Positions 7,875 through 17,024 are shown, counted from the stretch's first letter. The stretch is DNA of 64,000 nucleotides from DASRJG01 sp964647625 (GCA_964647625.1 CAZYHZ010000012.1:22571-86570), one strand, 5' to 3'. Numbers and translations: made by a program. Notes: generated by a model from the sequence alone, not told the origin.

Positions 7875-10800
7875 TGATCGCAGTCACCTTGTACTGCCAG
7901 TTGTGACCGTCGTTCATGCTCGGGTCGTTCCAACCCGTCTGAGACTTGTTCAACTCCATCACCATCGTCCAGGCGAGGGTCTCCGGGTCCCGACGATACA
8001 CATGGAATCGCGTGACGTTGACCGGCGCGCGTGGTGACGGCATCGACCAAGTGAGCTGGAGGTTGCCGTTTACCTTGTTCAGCTTCAAGTCGCCGACGTC
8101 GATTCCGGCGCTCTGCGAGATCTCCATCTCCGGATCGACATCCGAGTGATCCGCGACGGTGCCGTTCGCGCAAGCGCTGCCGGATCCGCACCCATCGACG
8201 TCCGAGTTGTACGTCCCGTTCACGCCGTCGCGCTGGTCGTTGGTGCCGCCGCGGGCGCCGTAGATCGTGCCGGCCGGCTGGTGAGTGCGATCGTTCCACA
8301 CCGCGACATCGATCGGATTCGACGTCACGGCGTTGCCGCACGTATCGGTTGCAATCAAGGTCATCAGATAATCTCGGCCGATCGGGCTGCAGGCACCGTT
8401 TCTCTCCGCCCGTAGGTGAACCGCTCCCGGCTCGTAGACGCAGTCACGCGTCGAGTTGCCGTCGCCGGTCCCGTAGGCGTTTTCCGGCTGGCTCGAAGCG
8501 CAGCTCGCGAACGAGATCGACGCGATGCCGCACTGGGCCTGGGCTTGAGCGCCCGTGTCCTGCACGGTGAAATCAACGTAACCATGATTTGGCGGCCACA
8601 GGACGGGGCATGCGCCGAGCGAGGGCTGCGTCGTGAAAACCGGAGGCGTCAGGTTCGGCGCGTGATGGCAGCCCGTCGCCGGATCGCACGTGTCGGTCGT
8701 GCAGCAGTTGCCGTCATCGCAGCTGGTCGGGGCTCCGGGGCGACACGATCCGCCGCCGCAGACGTCTCCGGTTGTGCAGGCGTTGCCGTCATCACAGGGA
8801 TTGGTGTTGTTGGTGTGAACGCAGCCGGAAGCCGGGTTGCAAGAGTCCGACGTACAAACATTGCCGTCGTCGCAGTTGGGCGCGGGTCCGCCGTGGCACG
8901 CTCCGCCGCCGCACGTGTCATTCGTCGTGCACGCGTTGTCGTCGTCGCAAGAGTTCGAGTTGTTGGTGAAGACGCAGCCTGACGTCGGGTTACAGGAATC
9001 GGTGGTGCAGACGTTCCCGTCATCGCAGGCGTGTGGCGCGCCCGGATTGCAGCTGCCGCCACCGCAAGTGTCGTTGTCCGTGCAGACGTTGCCGTCGTCA
9101 CAGGGGTTCGTGTTGTTCGCGTGGACGCAGCCGGAAGTCGGGCTGCACGTATCGGTCGTGCAGACGTTGCCGTCGTCACAGTTGGGCGCAGGTCCGCCGT
9201 GGCACGTTCCGCCGCTGCAGACGTCGCCGGTGGTACAGGCGTTGCCGTCATTGCACGGACTCGTGTTGTTGGCATGGACGCAGCCCGAAGCCGGATTGCA
9301 GCTGTCGTCCGTGCACGGGTTCGCGTCATCGCAGTTGGGCGCAGGTCCACCGTTGCAGGCTCCGCCGCCGCAGCTGTCGTTCGTGGTGCAGGCGTTGCCA
9401 TCGTCGCACGCGTTCGTGTTGTTTGCGTGAACGCAGCCCGAGGTCGGGCTGCATGAGTCGGTGGTGCAGATGTTGCCATCATCGCAATTGGGTGCGGCGC
9501 CGCCATGGCAGCTCCCGCCGCCGCAGACGTCTCCAGTGGTGCAGGCGTTGCCGTCGCTGCACGGGTTCGTGTTGTTGACGTGGACGCAACCCGAAGACGG
9601 ATTGCAGCTGTCCGTCGTACAAGGATTGCCGTCGTCGCAGTTGAGCGCAGGCCCACCGTTGCAGGCTCCGCCGCCACAGGTATCGCTCGTTGTGCAGGGA
9701 TTGCCATCACTACACGGGGCGTCGTTGTAAACATGGACGCAGCCCACGGATGGATCGCACGAATCGTCGGTGCAGACGTCGCCGTCGTCGCAGAGTCGCC
9801 TCGGGCCAGACTGACAGCTTCCGTTCAGGCAACTGTCGATCGTGGTGCAGGCGTTGCCGTCGTCGCAGGGATCGGTGTTGTTGACGTGTACGCAGCCCAA
9901 ATACCGGAGACACAAGTCGGTCGTGCAAGCGTTGCCGTCGTCGCAGGAGGGCGTGTTGTCGACGTGGACGCACCCCGTGGCCGGGTCGCAGGAATCATCT
10001 GTGCACAAATTGCTGTCATCGCAGTTTCGCGGAGGGCCGCTGTGGCAGGTTCCGGCAGCGCAGGTGTCGTTCGCCGTGCACGCATCGCCGTCATCGCAAG
10101 GGGCGGCGTTGTAGGCGTGAGAGCAGCCCGAGATTCCGTTGCAGACGTCGTCGGTGCAGACATTGCCGTCTGAACAAAGTAGGCTGCCGTTGTCATCTAT
10201 ATTGCCATTGCAATCGTCGTCGATGCCGTTGCAGGTTTCCGGCACTCCCGGGTGGACCGAACGGTTCGTGTCGTTACAGTCGGCACCGTTCGTCACATAC
10301 CCCGCGGGAATGATCCCGTCGCAAGCCTCAACCGAATCTCCTGAGGTCCCGTAGCCATCTCCATCAGCGTCGCGGTAGCCAATCACGCCGTTCGGACAGG
10401 CGCAGTAGATTCCTCCCGTCGGAGTGAGCGTGTCTGCTCCCCAGACGATCATTTGTGTTCCCGTCCAAACCGCGGTGTGCCCATAGCGCGGCCCGGGAAG
10501 GCCCGCGCCCACGGAGGTGGCCGTCCAGGTATCCGTTGATGGGTTGTAACGGCCGCCCGTGTTGAATTGGTAAGGGGAGAAGTTAATGTTGTACCCGCCC
10601 CAGACGATCATCTCGGTCCCCGTCCAGACCGCACAGTGGGCGTAGCGTGAGACGGGATCATTCGGTCCGGTCGATGTGGATGTCCACGTGTCCGCTGATG
10701 GGTCGTAGCAGCCACCGGTGTTGAAGAATACGTGGCTGGTGCCCACGAGCCCACCGTATCCGCCCCAGATAACCATCCGTGTCCCCGTCCAGACCGCGGT

Positions 10801-13527
10801 TTGGTATGCGCGTTTCTCGGGGGCGTTGACCTGCGTAGACATCGTCCTCCATGTGTCCGTCGACGGGTCGTACAGCCCTCCGGTATTGAAGAACGAGTTG
10901 TGGCTCGACCCACCCCAGACGATCATGCGAGTCCCCGTCCATACAGTCGAATGTCCCGCTCGTGCGTCGGGGACGTTTGGCCCCGTCGAGGTGCGCGTCC
11001 ATCTGTCAGTGGTCGGCTCGTAGCGGCCGCCTGTGTTGAAGTAGACGTACGAGGCAGAGGAGTAGTCATAGATGTATCCGCCCCATACGATCATCTGCGC
11101 CCCTGTCCACACTGCGGTATGGCCCTCGCGGGCTTCGGGGACGTCGGAATTCGTCGCAGTCGGAGTCCAGGTATCCGTGGACGGGCTGTAGCGGCCGCCT
11201 GAATTGAAGTCGGAGGAGCCCACGGAGGGTTTTCCACCCCAGATGATCATCTGGGTCCCGGTCCACACCGCGGAGTGTTCAGAACGCGCCGCGGGGACGC
11301 CTGTACCGGTCGAAATCGCCGTCCAAGAATCCGTCGACGGGTTGTAGCGACCGCCTGTGTTGACGTCGAAGGCGGACGTGCCCGATTGGCCGCCCCAGAC
11401 GATCATCTCCGTGCCCGTCCACACTGCGGTGTTCCCGGAAAGCGGCGCGGGAACGAAGGCTCCCGAGGCGGTTGGTGTCCACGTGTCCATCGACGGGTTG
11501 TAGCGGCCCCCGGTGTTGTAAGTACTGTAAGGGTAGTTGGCGGTTCCACCCCAAACGATCATCTCCGTCCCCGTCCAGACCGCGGTCTGGTAGGACCGTG
11601 CGCCGGGGGCGTTCGTCCCCGTGGAAGTCGTCCTCCAGGTATCCGTCGACGGGTTGTATCGGCCGCCTGTGTTCAGCAAGATCGAGTTGGAGCCATTCAA
11701 TCGGAATCCACCCCAAACGATCATCTCCGCCCCGGACCAAACTGCGGTGTGCCCGCTTCGTTGGCCTGGGACGTTTGCGCCGGTGGACGTTGCCGCCCAT
11801 GTGTCCGTCAATGCGTTATAGCGGCCACCGGTGTTGAGGACAACGTAGGACGACGTCGGGTAGTCGTAGATCCATCCGCCCCAGACGATCATCTCCGTTC
11901 CTGTCCAAATTGCGGTGTGTCCCTCGCGCCCTGGGGGAACGTTGGTGCCCGTGGAGATGGCCGTCCAAGAGTCCGTCGATGGGTTGTAGCGCCCACCGGT
12001 GTTCAAGTACGTGGTCGAGGTTCCGGAGTAGCCTGATCCGCCCCAGACAATCATCTCCGTCCCTGTCCAAATTGCGGTGTGCTCCTCACGCGCTGCGGGG
12101 ACGTTGCTGCCCGTGGACGTCGGGTTCCACGTGTCCGTTGATGGGTTGTATCGCGCGCCGGTGTTGACGGAGGCGCCGAAAGAGGAAGCGGACTCTTGGA
12201 ACCCGCCCCAGACGATCATCTCCTCCCCGGTCCACAACGCGCTGTGGCCTGCACGCGCGCCAGGAGCGTTGGTGCCTGTAGAGGTTGGCTTCCAGGTGTC
12301 CGTTGCCGGGTTGTAGCAACCGCCCGTGTCTAGGTAATCGTACGGAGGGGATGCGCCACCGCTCCCGCCCCAGACGATCATCGTAGTACCCGTCCACACC
12401 GCCGTGTGATCCAAACGCGCCGATGGGACGTTGACGTCCATCGAGGTAACCACCCATGAGTTCGTCGAGGGGTTGTAGCGGCCGCCCGTGTTCAAACCTG
12501 TATAGCTGTCGTAGGTTCCGCCCCAAACGATCATTTCAGTTCCAGTCCACACCGCGGTATGTTGACGGCGCGGATCGGGTTCGTCGATTCGAGTCGGCTC
12601 CCAGGTGTCGTTAGTACAAATCGTCGGTGGGACGGGTGGGGCTTCAAACGGTCCCGTTGACGGTTCGATCGCAAGCGCGATCCCGGTTGCGGTTGTTTCC
12701 CACCAGTAATCAAACGTGCGCTTCGGCCAAACGACGTTAGCCGTTTCGATCCCTGCATCATTTCGAGCGAGGATCGCGGAAACCACGAACGCGTCGGGTG
12801 TTTCCTCGAGCCCGCTGAGCCGGTTCGTCGGGAGAGATTCGGCGGTCGCATTGAACCGCCTCGCGAGGGCGCGGAGCTGCTCGTGCCATTCGTCAGCGTT
12901 GAGCATCAGCGTTCGCTTGTGAGTTTGGTCCACCTCTGAACTGGTGTCGTGGATTCCGAGCTTGATGCGACCCTCGACAAAGTGTCCGCCCATGGACTTC
13001 ATGCACTCAACGCCCTTACACGCGGCCAGCGCTGCCTCGGCCCTTGCCTTCACGTCACCGTGGAATCGAGAGTCAGCGGAATACCAGTCGTGGATCAGTC
13101 GGTCGACCAGCGTCTGCCGTGCAAGCGTCTCTGCGATGACGTACGGGTCGTCGCCGAGAGCGTGGAACAACTCGCGCAGGATCGCGCCGTCGCGCGTCTC
13201 GCGCGCCATCCGGTTCAGCTCGGCCTGGAGATCGGCCGCCGTCACCGGATGCTGCCAGTACGCCTTCAACGCGTTCGACTTCTTGAGGTAGCCCTCGACC
13301 TTCGCTCGGAGTGCCGTGTCGGGCATCACCGCCGACAGCGGCGGCTTCGGCGTCTTGTTTTCCGCCGGCCAGATGCGATGGTTCCAGTAGACCTGCTCGA
13401 TGGAGCGCTGGTACTCGACGCGCTCATCGATGGTGAGGCTGCGGGCGAAGCTAGGCGGAGCGCTCGCGACGATTGCGAACACAACGCTCGCAAGCAACGG
13501 ACGCCACGCACCGACGGATCTTTTCAT
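7867..13527 (-). CDS. Giant secreted Kelch-repeat and Cys-rich-repeat protein
   Basis: About 1886 residues. Layout: Sec signal (MKRSVGAWRPLLASVVFAIV...); an N-terminal region of about 300 residues (LTIDERVEYQRSIEQVYWNH...) shared with the paralog at 50008; 14 Kelch-like units (HTAVWTGTEMIVWGG ... NTGGRYNPSTDTW); a MopE-like metal-binding motif (DADGDGYG, CNGIDDDCNG); about 20 Cys-rich units of two alternating types (CDDGNVCTTDSCNPTSGCVH and CDDGNACTTNDTCGGG); and a C-terminal fibronectin-III-like domain (LTWSMPSPRAPVNVTRFHVY). The Kelch units could form two seven-bladed propellers. A surface or extracellular adhesive or binding role is inferred. The ATG at 13527 is preferred to an upstream GTG at 13545 because the signal peptide starts there. 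Confidence 0.85.
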   Translation of the reverse strand: MKRSVGAWRPLLASVVFAIVASAPPSFARSLTIDERVEYQRSIEQVYWNHRIWPAENKTPKPPLSAVMPDTALRAKVEGYLKKSNALKAYWQHPVTAADLQAELNRMARETRDGAILRELFHALGDDPYVIAETLARQTLVDRLIHDWYSADSRFHGDVKARAEAALAACKGVECMKSMGGHFVEGRIKLGIHDTSSEVDQTHKRTLMLNADEWHEQLRALARRFNATAESLPTNRLSGLEETPDAFVVSAILARNDAGIETANVVWPKRTFDYWWETTATGIALAIEPSTGPFEAPPVPPTICTNDTWEPTRIDEPDPRRQHTAVWTGTEMIVWGGTYDSYTGLNTGGRYNPSTNSWVVTSMDVNVPSARLDHTAVWTGTTMIVWGGSGGASPPYDYLDTGGCYNPATDTWKPTSTGTNAPGARAGHSALWTGEEMIVWGGFQESASSFGASVNTGARYNPSTDTWNPTSTGSNVPAAREEHTAIWTGTEMIVWGGSGYSGTSTTYLNTGGRYNPSTDSWTAISTGTNVPPGREGHTAIWTGTEMIVWGGWIYDYPTSSYVVLNTGGRYNALTDTWAATSTGANVPGQRSGHTAVWSGAEMIVWGGFRLNGSNSILLNTGGRYNPSTDTWRTTSTGTNAPGARSYQTAVWTGTEMIVWGGTANYPYSTYNTGGRYNPSMDTWTPTASGAFVPAPLSGNTAVWTGTEMIVWGGQSGTSAFDVNTGGRYNPSTDSWTAISTGTGVPAARSEHSAVWTGTQMIIWGGKPSVGSSDFNSGGRYSPSTDTWTPTATNSDVPEAREGHTAVWTGAQMIVWGGYIYDYSSASYVYFNTGGRYEPTTDRWTRTSTGPNVPDARAGHSTVWTGTRMIVWGGSSHNSFFNTGGLYDPSTDTWRTMSTQVNAPEKRAYQTAVWTGTRMVIWGGYGGLVGTSHVFFNTGGCYDPSADTWTSTSTGPNDPVSRYAHCAVWTGTEMIVWGGYNINFSPYQFNTGGRYNPSTDTWTATSVGAGLPGPRYGHTAVWTGTQMIVWGADTLTPTGGIYCACPNGVIGYRDADGDGYGTSGDSVEACDGIIPAGYVTNGADCNDTNRSVHPGVPETCNGIDDDCNGNIDDNGSLLCSDGNVCTDDVCNGISGCSHAYNAAPCDDGDACTANDTCAAGTCHSGPPRNCDDSNLCTDDSCDPATGCVHVDNTPSCDDGNACTTDLCLRYLGCVHVNNTDPCDDGNACTTIDSCLNGSCQSGPRRLCDDGDVCTDDSCDPSVGCVHVYNDAPCSDGNPCTTSDTCGGGACNGGPALNCDDGNPCTTDSCNPSSGCVHVNNTNPCSDGNACTTGDVCGGGSCHGGAAPNCDDGNICTTDSCSPTSGCVHANNTNACDDGNACTTNDSCGGGACNGGPAPNCDDANPCTDDSCNPASGCVHANNTSPCNDGNACTTGDVCSGGTCHGGPAPNCDDGNVCTTDTCSPTSGCVHANNTNPCDDGNVCTDNDTCGGGSCNPGAPHACDDGNVCTTDSCNPTSGCVFTNNSNSCDDDNACTTNDTCGGGACHGGPAPNCDDGNVCTSDSCNPASGCVHTNNTNPCDDGNACTTGDVCGGGSCRPGAPTSCDDGNCCTTDTCDPATGCHHAPNLTPPVFTTQPSLGACPVLWPPNHGYVDFTVQDTGAQAQAQCGIASISFASCASSQPENAYGTGDGNSTRDCVYEPGAVHLRAERNGACSPIGRDYLMTLIATDTCGNAVTSNPIDVAVWNDRTHQPAGTIYGARGGTNDQRDGVNGTYNSDVDGCGSGSACANGTVADHSDVDPEMEISQSAGIDVGDLKLNKVNGNLQLTWSMPSPRAPVNVTRFHVYRRDPETLAWTMVMELNKSQTGWNDPSMNDGHNWQYKVTAIIK
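8655..10190 (-). repeat. Tandem Cys-rich repeat array inside the Kelch protein
   Basis: About 20 units of 25-26 codons in two alternating types, eleven ending in GCVH.NN and nine containing CGGG.C.GG, all with CDDGN.CT cores. The paired unit is about 150 bases. Neighbouring copies are close enough in DNA sequence to recombine, so copy number may vary between strains. Confidence 0.85.
10430..12565 (-). repeat. Tandem Kelch-unit array, 14 copies
   Basis: Fourteen imperfect repeats of about 50-56 codons, each with a WTG.EMIVWGG strand and a GGRYNPSTDTW strand. Spacing is near 155-165 bases. The final copy is truncated and runs into the MopE-like Cys region. The paralog at 50008-53586 has the same copy number. 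Confidence 0.85.
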
Positions 13528-13614
13528 TGGAAGCTGCCCCCTCACTTGAAGCGTCCAGTGAAGTTACGACGGGCGAAAGCGGGGGGCAACGAGATTAAGG
13601 GAGTCGGGGTCCAC

Positions 13615-13661
13615 GTGGCCCGCACCCGTCGTCGCGGCCTACGACGGCGAGTGCGGGCCAC
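13615..13661 (-). terminator. Strong stem-loop downstream of the monooxygenase gene
   Basis: GTGGCCCGCAC (13615-13625) pairs with GTGCGGGCCAC (13651-13661), and the inner CCGTCGT pairs with ACGACGG. It lies 12 bases beyond the stop of the minus-strand gene at 13674, fitting a terminator. There is no T-tract. Confidence 0.5.
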
Positions 13662-13673
13662 CCTTGCTTCGAA

Positions 13674-13982
13674 TCACGCCGCGTTCGGCAGCTTGGCGCC
13701 GAGAACCTCGACGCGCTCGATGACCGGGGGCGACGCCAGCAGCGTCGGGGCCTGCGCCATCAGCGCCTGCGCGATCGGACCGTTGAGATGGGCCTGGCGC
13801 CCGGTCTCGTCCTCGAAGGCGTCGAAAACGCCAAAAGTCGACGGGCCCATGCGCAGCGCGAACCACACCGACGTCGTCCTCTCCTTCCGCGCGAGCTCGA
13901 GCGCCTGCTCGAGAAACGCGGCGACCTCGTTCTCCTTTCCGGGTTTGGCTTCCAATCGGACCAGCAAGCTCAGCTTCGGCAT
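13674..13982 (-). CDS. Antibiotic biosynthesis monooxygenase (ABM) domain protein
   Basis: A 102-residue dimeric alpha-beta barrel protein of the ABM / putative quinol monooxygenase (YgiN-like) type. Visible features are the LSLLVRLEAKPGKENEVAAF start, the RTTSVWFALRMGPSTFGVFD strand pair, the FEDETGRQAHLNGPIAQAL helix, and the C-terminal strand VIERVEVLGAKLPN. The start has AAGGAG seven bases upstream. It is divergent from a GlxA-type regulator across 109 bases, so that regulator probably controls it. The substrate is unknown. Confidence 0.88.
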   Translation of the reverse strand: MPKLSLLVRLEAKPGKENEVAAFLEQALELARKERTTSVWFALRMGPSTFGVFDAFEDETGRQAHLNGPIAQALMAQAPTLLASPPVIERVEVLGAKLPNAA

Positions 13983-14091
13983 CGTCGTTCTCCTTTCTGC
14001 CGCGGCAAATCGCCGAGGCTGCCACTCACGTTAGGACCGGGACCCCGAAGTCGCTATTGGCACGATTGCCACTAATGATATCGTTATTGCC

Positions 14092-15051
14092 ATGCGGGTC
14101 CATGTGCTGGTCGTGGACGGTGTATTCGATCTGGGCCTGTCGGCCGTGCTCGACGTTTTTCAAACGGCCAACGAGCTGATCGACGTCTCGGGCCTCGACG
14201 TCGAGCGTTTCCAGGTTCGGACCGTCGCCGTCCGTCGTCGCGTGCGCACGTCGCAGGGCTTGCTCGTACCTGTCCATTCGCTGGACCGGCGAGCGCCGGA
14301 CTGCGTCGTCGTCCCGGCCATCGGCACGAAGATGCCGGACCCGCTCGAGACGGCTTTGGCGCGATCCGATGTGCAAGAGGCGGCGCAGCTGCTGCGCGAC
14401 TACGCAAAGCGCGGCGCGACCGTGACGGCCGCCTGCATCGGAACGTTCATCATGGCGGAGTCGGGTCTGCTCGACGCCCAGCGGGCGACGACGACTTGGT
14501 GGCTCGCTCCGCTCTTCCGCCGGCGCTACCCGGACGTCGTGCTCGAGGATTCGAGCATGATCGTGGAGTCCGGTCGTTTCGTCACGGCGGGTGCCGCGCT
14601 CGGTCACATGGACCTCGCGCTCTGGCTCGTCCGGCGCGTGAGCCCCCAGCTCGCGTCGCTGACGGCTCAATACCTCATCGTCGATTCCCGTCCGTCGCAG
14701 TCGGCATACGCGCTGACCGACCACCTCGTTCACTCGGATCCGCTCGTCCAGAGATTCGAGTCGTGGGTCCGAGCGAATCTCGCGAAGGGGTTCTCGCTCC
14801 GCGATGCAGCGAAAGCGGTCGGGGCCAGCAAGCGCACGCTGGCGCGCAAGCTCCATGCGGTTCTCGGTAAATCGCCGCTCGAGTACTTCCAGAGCGTGCG
14901 GGTCGAGCGGGCAGTCCATCTCCTGAAGACGACGCCGGCGACCGTCGACGAGATCGCCTCCCGCGTCGGCTACGCCGACGGCGTCACGCTGAGGTCGTTG
15001 CTACGGCGACGACTGCACCGCGGCGTGCGGGAGATTCGAGTTTCCGGCTAG
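14092..15051 (+). CDS. GlxA-type transcriptional regulator (DJ-1/PfpI plus AraC HTH)
   Basis: A 319-residue regulator. Residues about 1-180 form a DJ-1/PfpI-like domain (HVLVVDGVFDLGLSAVLDVF; ACIGTFIMAESGLLDAQRAT with the nucleophile-elbow Cys). About 210-319 form an AraC-type double HTH (FSLRDAAKAVGASKRTLARK, then TVDEIASRVGYADGVTLRSL). The ligand is unknown. It is read divergently from the ABM monooxygenase gene, a common regulator-target arrangement. The stop codon runs directly into a GC-rich hairpin. Confidence 0.92.
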   Translation: MRVHVLVVDGVFDLGLSAVLDVFQTANELIDVSGLDVERFQVRTVAVRRRVRTSQGLLVPVHSLDRRAPDCVVVPAIGTKMPDPLETALARSDVQEAAQLLRDYAKRGATVTAACIGTFIMAESGLLDAQRATTTWWLAPLFRRRYPDVVLEDSSMIVESGRFVTAGAALGHMDLALWLVRRVSPQLASLTAQYLIVDSRPSQSAYALTDHLVHSDPLVQRFESWVRANLAKGFSLRDAAKAVGASKRTLARKLHAVLGKSPLEYFQSVRVERAVHLLKTTPATVDEIASRVGYADGVTLRSLLRRRLHRGVREIRVSG

Positions 15052-15076
15052 CCCGCCGGACACGCGCCCGGCGGGC
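15051..15076. terminator. Bidirectional hairpin between convergent genes
   Basis: GCCCGCCGG (15051-15059) and CCGGCGGGC (15068-15076) form a perfect nine-base-pair stem with an eight-base loop. It lies between the GlxA-type regulator stop and the stop of the convergent small secreted protein gene. Confidence 0.6.
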
Positions 15077-15092
15077 AGCCACGGTGCAGCTC

Positions 15093-15413
15093 CTAGTTCG
15101 TGGAGATGGGCTCCGGCCCGTCGCTGATGCTGACGACTTGACCGGCGGCAGACACCGACACCGAGACCGTCGCTCCGCCTGCGACCCCGAATTTTGCGCT
15201 GGTGAGAACCTGCGTCGTCCCATCGTCCAGCTGAACCGTCATTTGAACGCGCGCGACCTCGGTTTGAAGTCCCGAGTTGTGCACGGCGACGGTCACGACG
15301 GTGTTGTTTACTCCGGCGACCGTCGCCTGGACGTCCGACAAGCTCGCGAGCATCGGCGTGGCTGAAATGGCGAGTGCGCAAAGAACGGCGAGAGACTTGT
15401 GAGTGGTCGACAT
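15093..15413 (-). CDS. Small secreted protein of unknown function
   Basis: A 106-residue protein starting MSTTHKSLAVLCALAISATP, a clear export signal. The mature part is a Ser/Thr/Val-rich beta-strand protein (VAGVNNTVVTVAVHNSGLQT, then VQMTVQLDDGTTQVLTSAKF) resembling a single Ig-like or CARDB-like sandwich. The ATG at 15413 has GGAG eight bases upstream; a longer frame to 15482 lacks a signal-like start. No family recognised. The 271 bases between it and the next gene hold only small palindromes. Confidence 0.7.
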   Translation of the reverse strand: MSTTHKSLAVLCALAISATPMLASLSDVQATVAGVNNTVVTVAVHNSGLQTEVARVQMTVQLDDGTTQVLTSAKFGVAGGATVSVSVSAAGQVVSISDGPEPISTN

Positions 15414-15646
15414 GTTGGGCTCCAAATGGAAAGAGTTGAACGGACCGATCGGTTGCCGACGGAACTGGTGCTGCGTTGTCACATCGATATGGACGGGTCG
15501 ACCGCGCAGAATTCGCAGGGCGGATCGCGTGTCCGAATCAACTCATCGACGGGCCAGGCGGGAGATGAGTCCGTACGACGCCCCCACCGGGGCGAGCGGC
15601 GCGAAGACTTGAGGAGAACGGTGCGACGCCTTTACGTCGCCGGTGG

Positions 15647-15666
15647 GCCGATCGATCGCGATCGGC
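15647..15666 (-). terminator. Palindromic stem-loop after the XRE-TPR gene
   Basis: GCCGATCG (15647-15654) and CGATCGGC (15659-15666) form an eight-base stem around ATCG, starting 19 bases past the stop of the minus-strand XRE-TPR regulator gene. A second small hairpin (GCGACG 15623-15628 with CGTCGC 15635-15640) follows. Confidence 0.4.
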
Positions 15667-15684
15667 GGGTGCGTGGTGGTCGCG

Positions 15685-16830
15685 CTACTTCAGCTGCAAG
15701 AGTCCCCTCAGCTCTTTCGCTTCCTGGCTCGCCTCATCGATGAATTGCAGGTAGTACCCTGCGTTGTCGCGCTCGTGGATTGCTTGGACCGCCGCGCCGA
15801 CTCCCAAGTACGCTTTCCACAGGTAGAAGTGCGCGTAAAAGCGCGCGACGTTGTCGGACGACGTGACGGCGTCGGCCAGGACCGACCGGAGGATGACCAG
15901 CGCAGGCTCGTACGTTTTCGCGGTCAGCTGCGCTCGCGCCTGTTCGACCGATGCGAGCAATCGAATCCGCGCATATCCATTCTTGCTCGCGATTGCGATG
16001 GCGCGGCGTGCGGCGAACGCCGCACTCTTCGCGTCGGACATTTCCACGTAGAGTCGTGCGAGCGTCGTGAGGCACATCGCCTCGTCGTATGGACGGCGCG
16101 CCGCTCGAAACGCTTTGATCGCCGACTGCAGATTGGCTTCCGCGCGTCCGAAGTCGTTGGTCGCGATCTCGATGCACGCCCTCAGGTGGAGCACCCAACC
16201 GCGCTCTACGTGCGACGACGCGGTGAGACGCCGCTCCGCGCGGTCGAGGTATGCATGCGCGGATTCCGGAGAACCGAGCGAATTCCACGACAAAGCGAGC
16301 TGAATCAGGATCCCGACGAGCAGCGATGCATCGGGGCTTTCGGTCAGGACCTCTTCGAGCATCTGGCGCGACAGGTGGTGCTTCCCCAGCTTTCCGGCAA
16401 GGACGGCGAGGGACAGCGTCGATTCGTGCCGCTCTTTCGTCAGCGCAGGATCATCGGAGGTCATCCGGCGTACGGCGAAGAAGGTTGCGACCGCAAGGTC
16501 GGTCTTACCTTCCTGCCACGCCTTGTGCGCGATCTCCCGGAGCTGCTTCGCGCTCTTCTCTTCGGGGAGGCCCGTCGCCAACGATTCCATTTCGAGCAGG
16601 TCGCCCGCGGCCTGGATCGGAAGCCCGTAGAGCTGAAGAAGGGCATGGAGGCGCCTGAGGCCGGGGTCGACCGCGCCGGATTCGATCTTCCCGAGCGTCG
16701 TGAATGGAATCGGGCTTCCCGCCTGGGATGCCCGCCGATCGACGTCCCTCAGCGTCCATCCCAGACGCTTGCGCCGCGCGCGGAGGAAGTCCGCGACCGC
16801 GGGAGAGGGCCGAATCGCGACGCGAGCCAT
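15685..16830 (-). CDS. XRE-family HTH regulator with C-terminal TPR repeats
   Basis: A 381-residue cytosolic regulator. Residues about 10-65 are an XRE helix-turn-helix (VADFLRARRKRLGWTLRDVD, then FTTLGKIESGAVDPGLRRLH). From about 90 to 370 a run of TPR-type helix pairs follows (SLAVLAGKLGKHHLSRQMLE; ACIEIATNDFGRAEANLQSA; LTTLARLYVEMSDAKSAAFA). HTH-TPR regulators are often peptide-sensing in Firmicutes (Rgg/PlcR-like); the analogy is only architectural. It faces away from a strong promoter with an embedded palindrome that drives a 41-residue Cys-rich peptide, so it may control that peptide and itself. Confidence 0.88.
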   Translation of the reverse strand: MARVAIRPSPAVADFLRARRKRLGWTLRDVDRRASQAGSPIPFTTLGKIESGAVDPGLRRLHALLQLYGLPIQAAGDLLEMESLATGLPEEKSAKQLREIAHKAWQEGKTDLAVATFFAVRRMTSDDPALTKERHESTLSLAVLAGKLGKHHLSRQMLEEVLTESPDASLLVGILIQLALSWNSLGSPESAHAYLDRAERRLTASSHVERGWVLHLRACIEIATNDFGRAEANLQSAIKAFRAARRPYDEAMCLTTLARLYVEMSDAKSAAFAARRAIAIASKNGYARIRLLASVEQARAQLTAKTYEPALVILRSVLADAVTSSDNVARFYAHFYLWKAYLGVGAAVQAIHERDNAGYYLQFIDEASQEAKELRGLLQLK

Positions 16831-16855
16831 GAACTAAGCATACGCAAAATTTCTC

Positions 16856-16884
16856 TTGACGGGGACACTTTGTGTCTGTATTTA
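16856..16884 (+). promoter_or_regulatory. Sigma-70-like promoter with embedded operator palindrome
   Basis: TTGACG (16856-16861) and TATTTA (16879-16884) are separated by exactly 17 bases. The spacer contains a perfect palindrome, GACAC-TTT-GTGTC (16864-16876), a plausible site for the XRE-TPR regulator whose gene starts 26 bases away on the other strand. It reads toward the small peptide gene at 17025. Confidence 0.6.
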
Positions 16885-16922
16885 GCTACACAGCATAAAG
16901 GGTTGGGTAGGGTGGGAAAAAA

Positions 16923-16979
16923 GTCGTGGGAGTCATTCACGACGCCGTGTGCGGCCCCGCGGACATTCCGCGGGGCCGC
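16923..16979 (+). promoter_or_regulatory. Two stem-loops in the leader of the small peptide transcript
   Basis: First stem: GTCGTG (16923-16928) with CACGAC (16938-16943). Second stem: GCGGCCCCGCGG (16951-16962) with CCGCGGGGCCGC (16968-16979), a perfect 12-base-pair stem with a five-base loop. No T-run follows, so it could be an attenuator, an mRNA-stabilising structure or a weak terminator ahead of the peptide start. Confidence 0.5.
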
Positions 16980-17024
16980 TTGCGGCTACTCAGCGATCTC
17001 GCCCGAGGAAGGTGGGAGGATCCG

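Noticed and set aside
8655..10190. Regularly spaced repeats resembling a CRISPR array
   Set aside because: The repeats are in-frame codons of a Cys-rich protein with no constant repeat or unique spacers.
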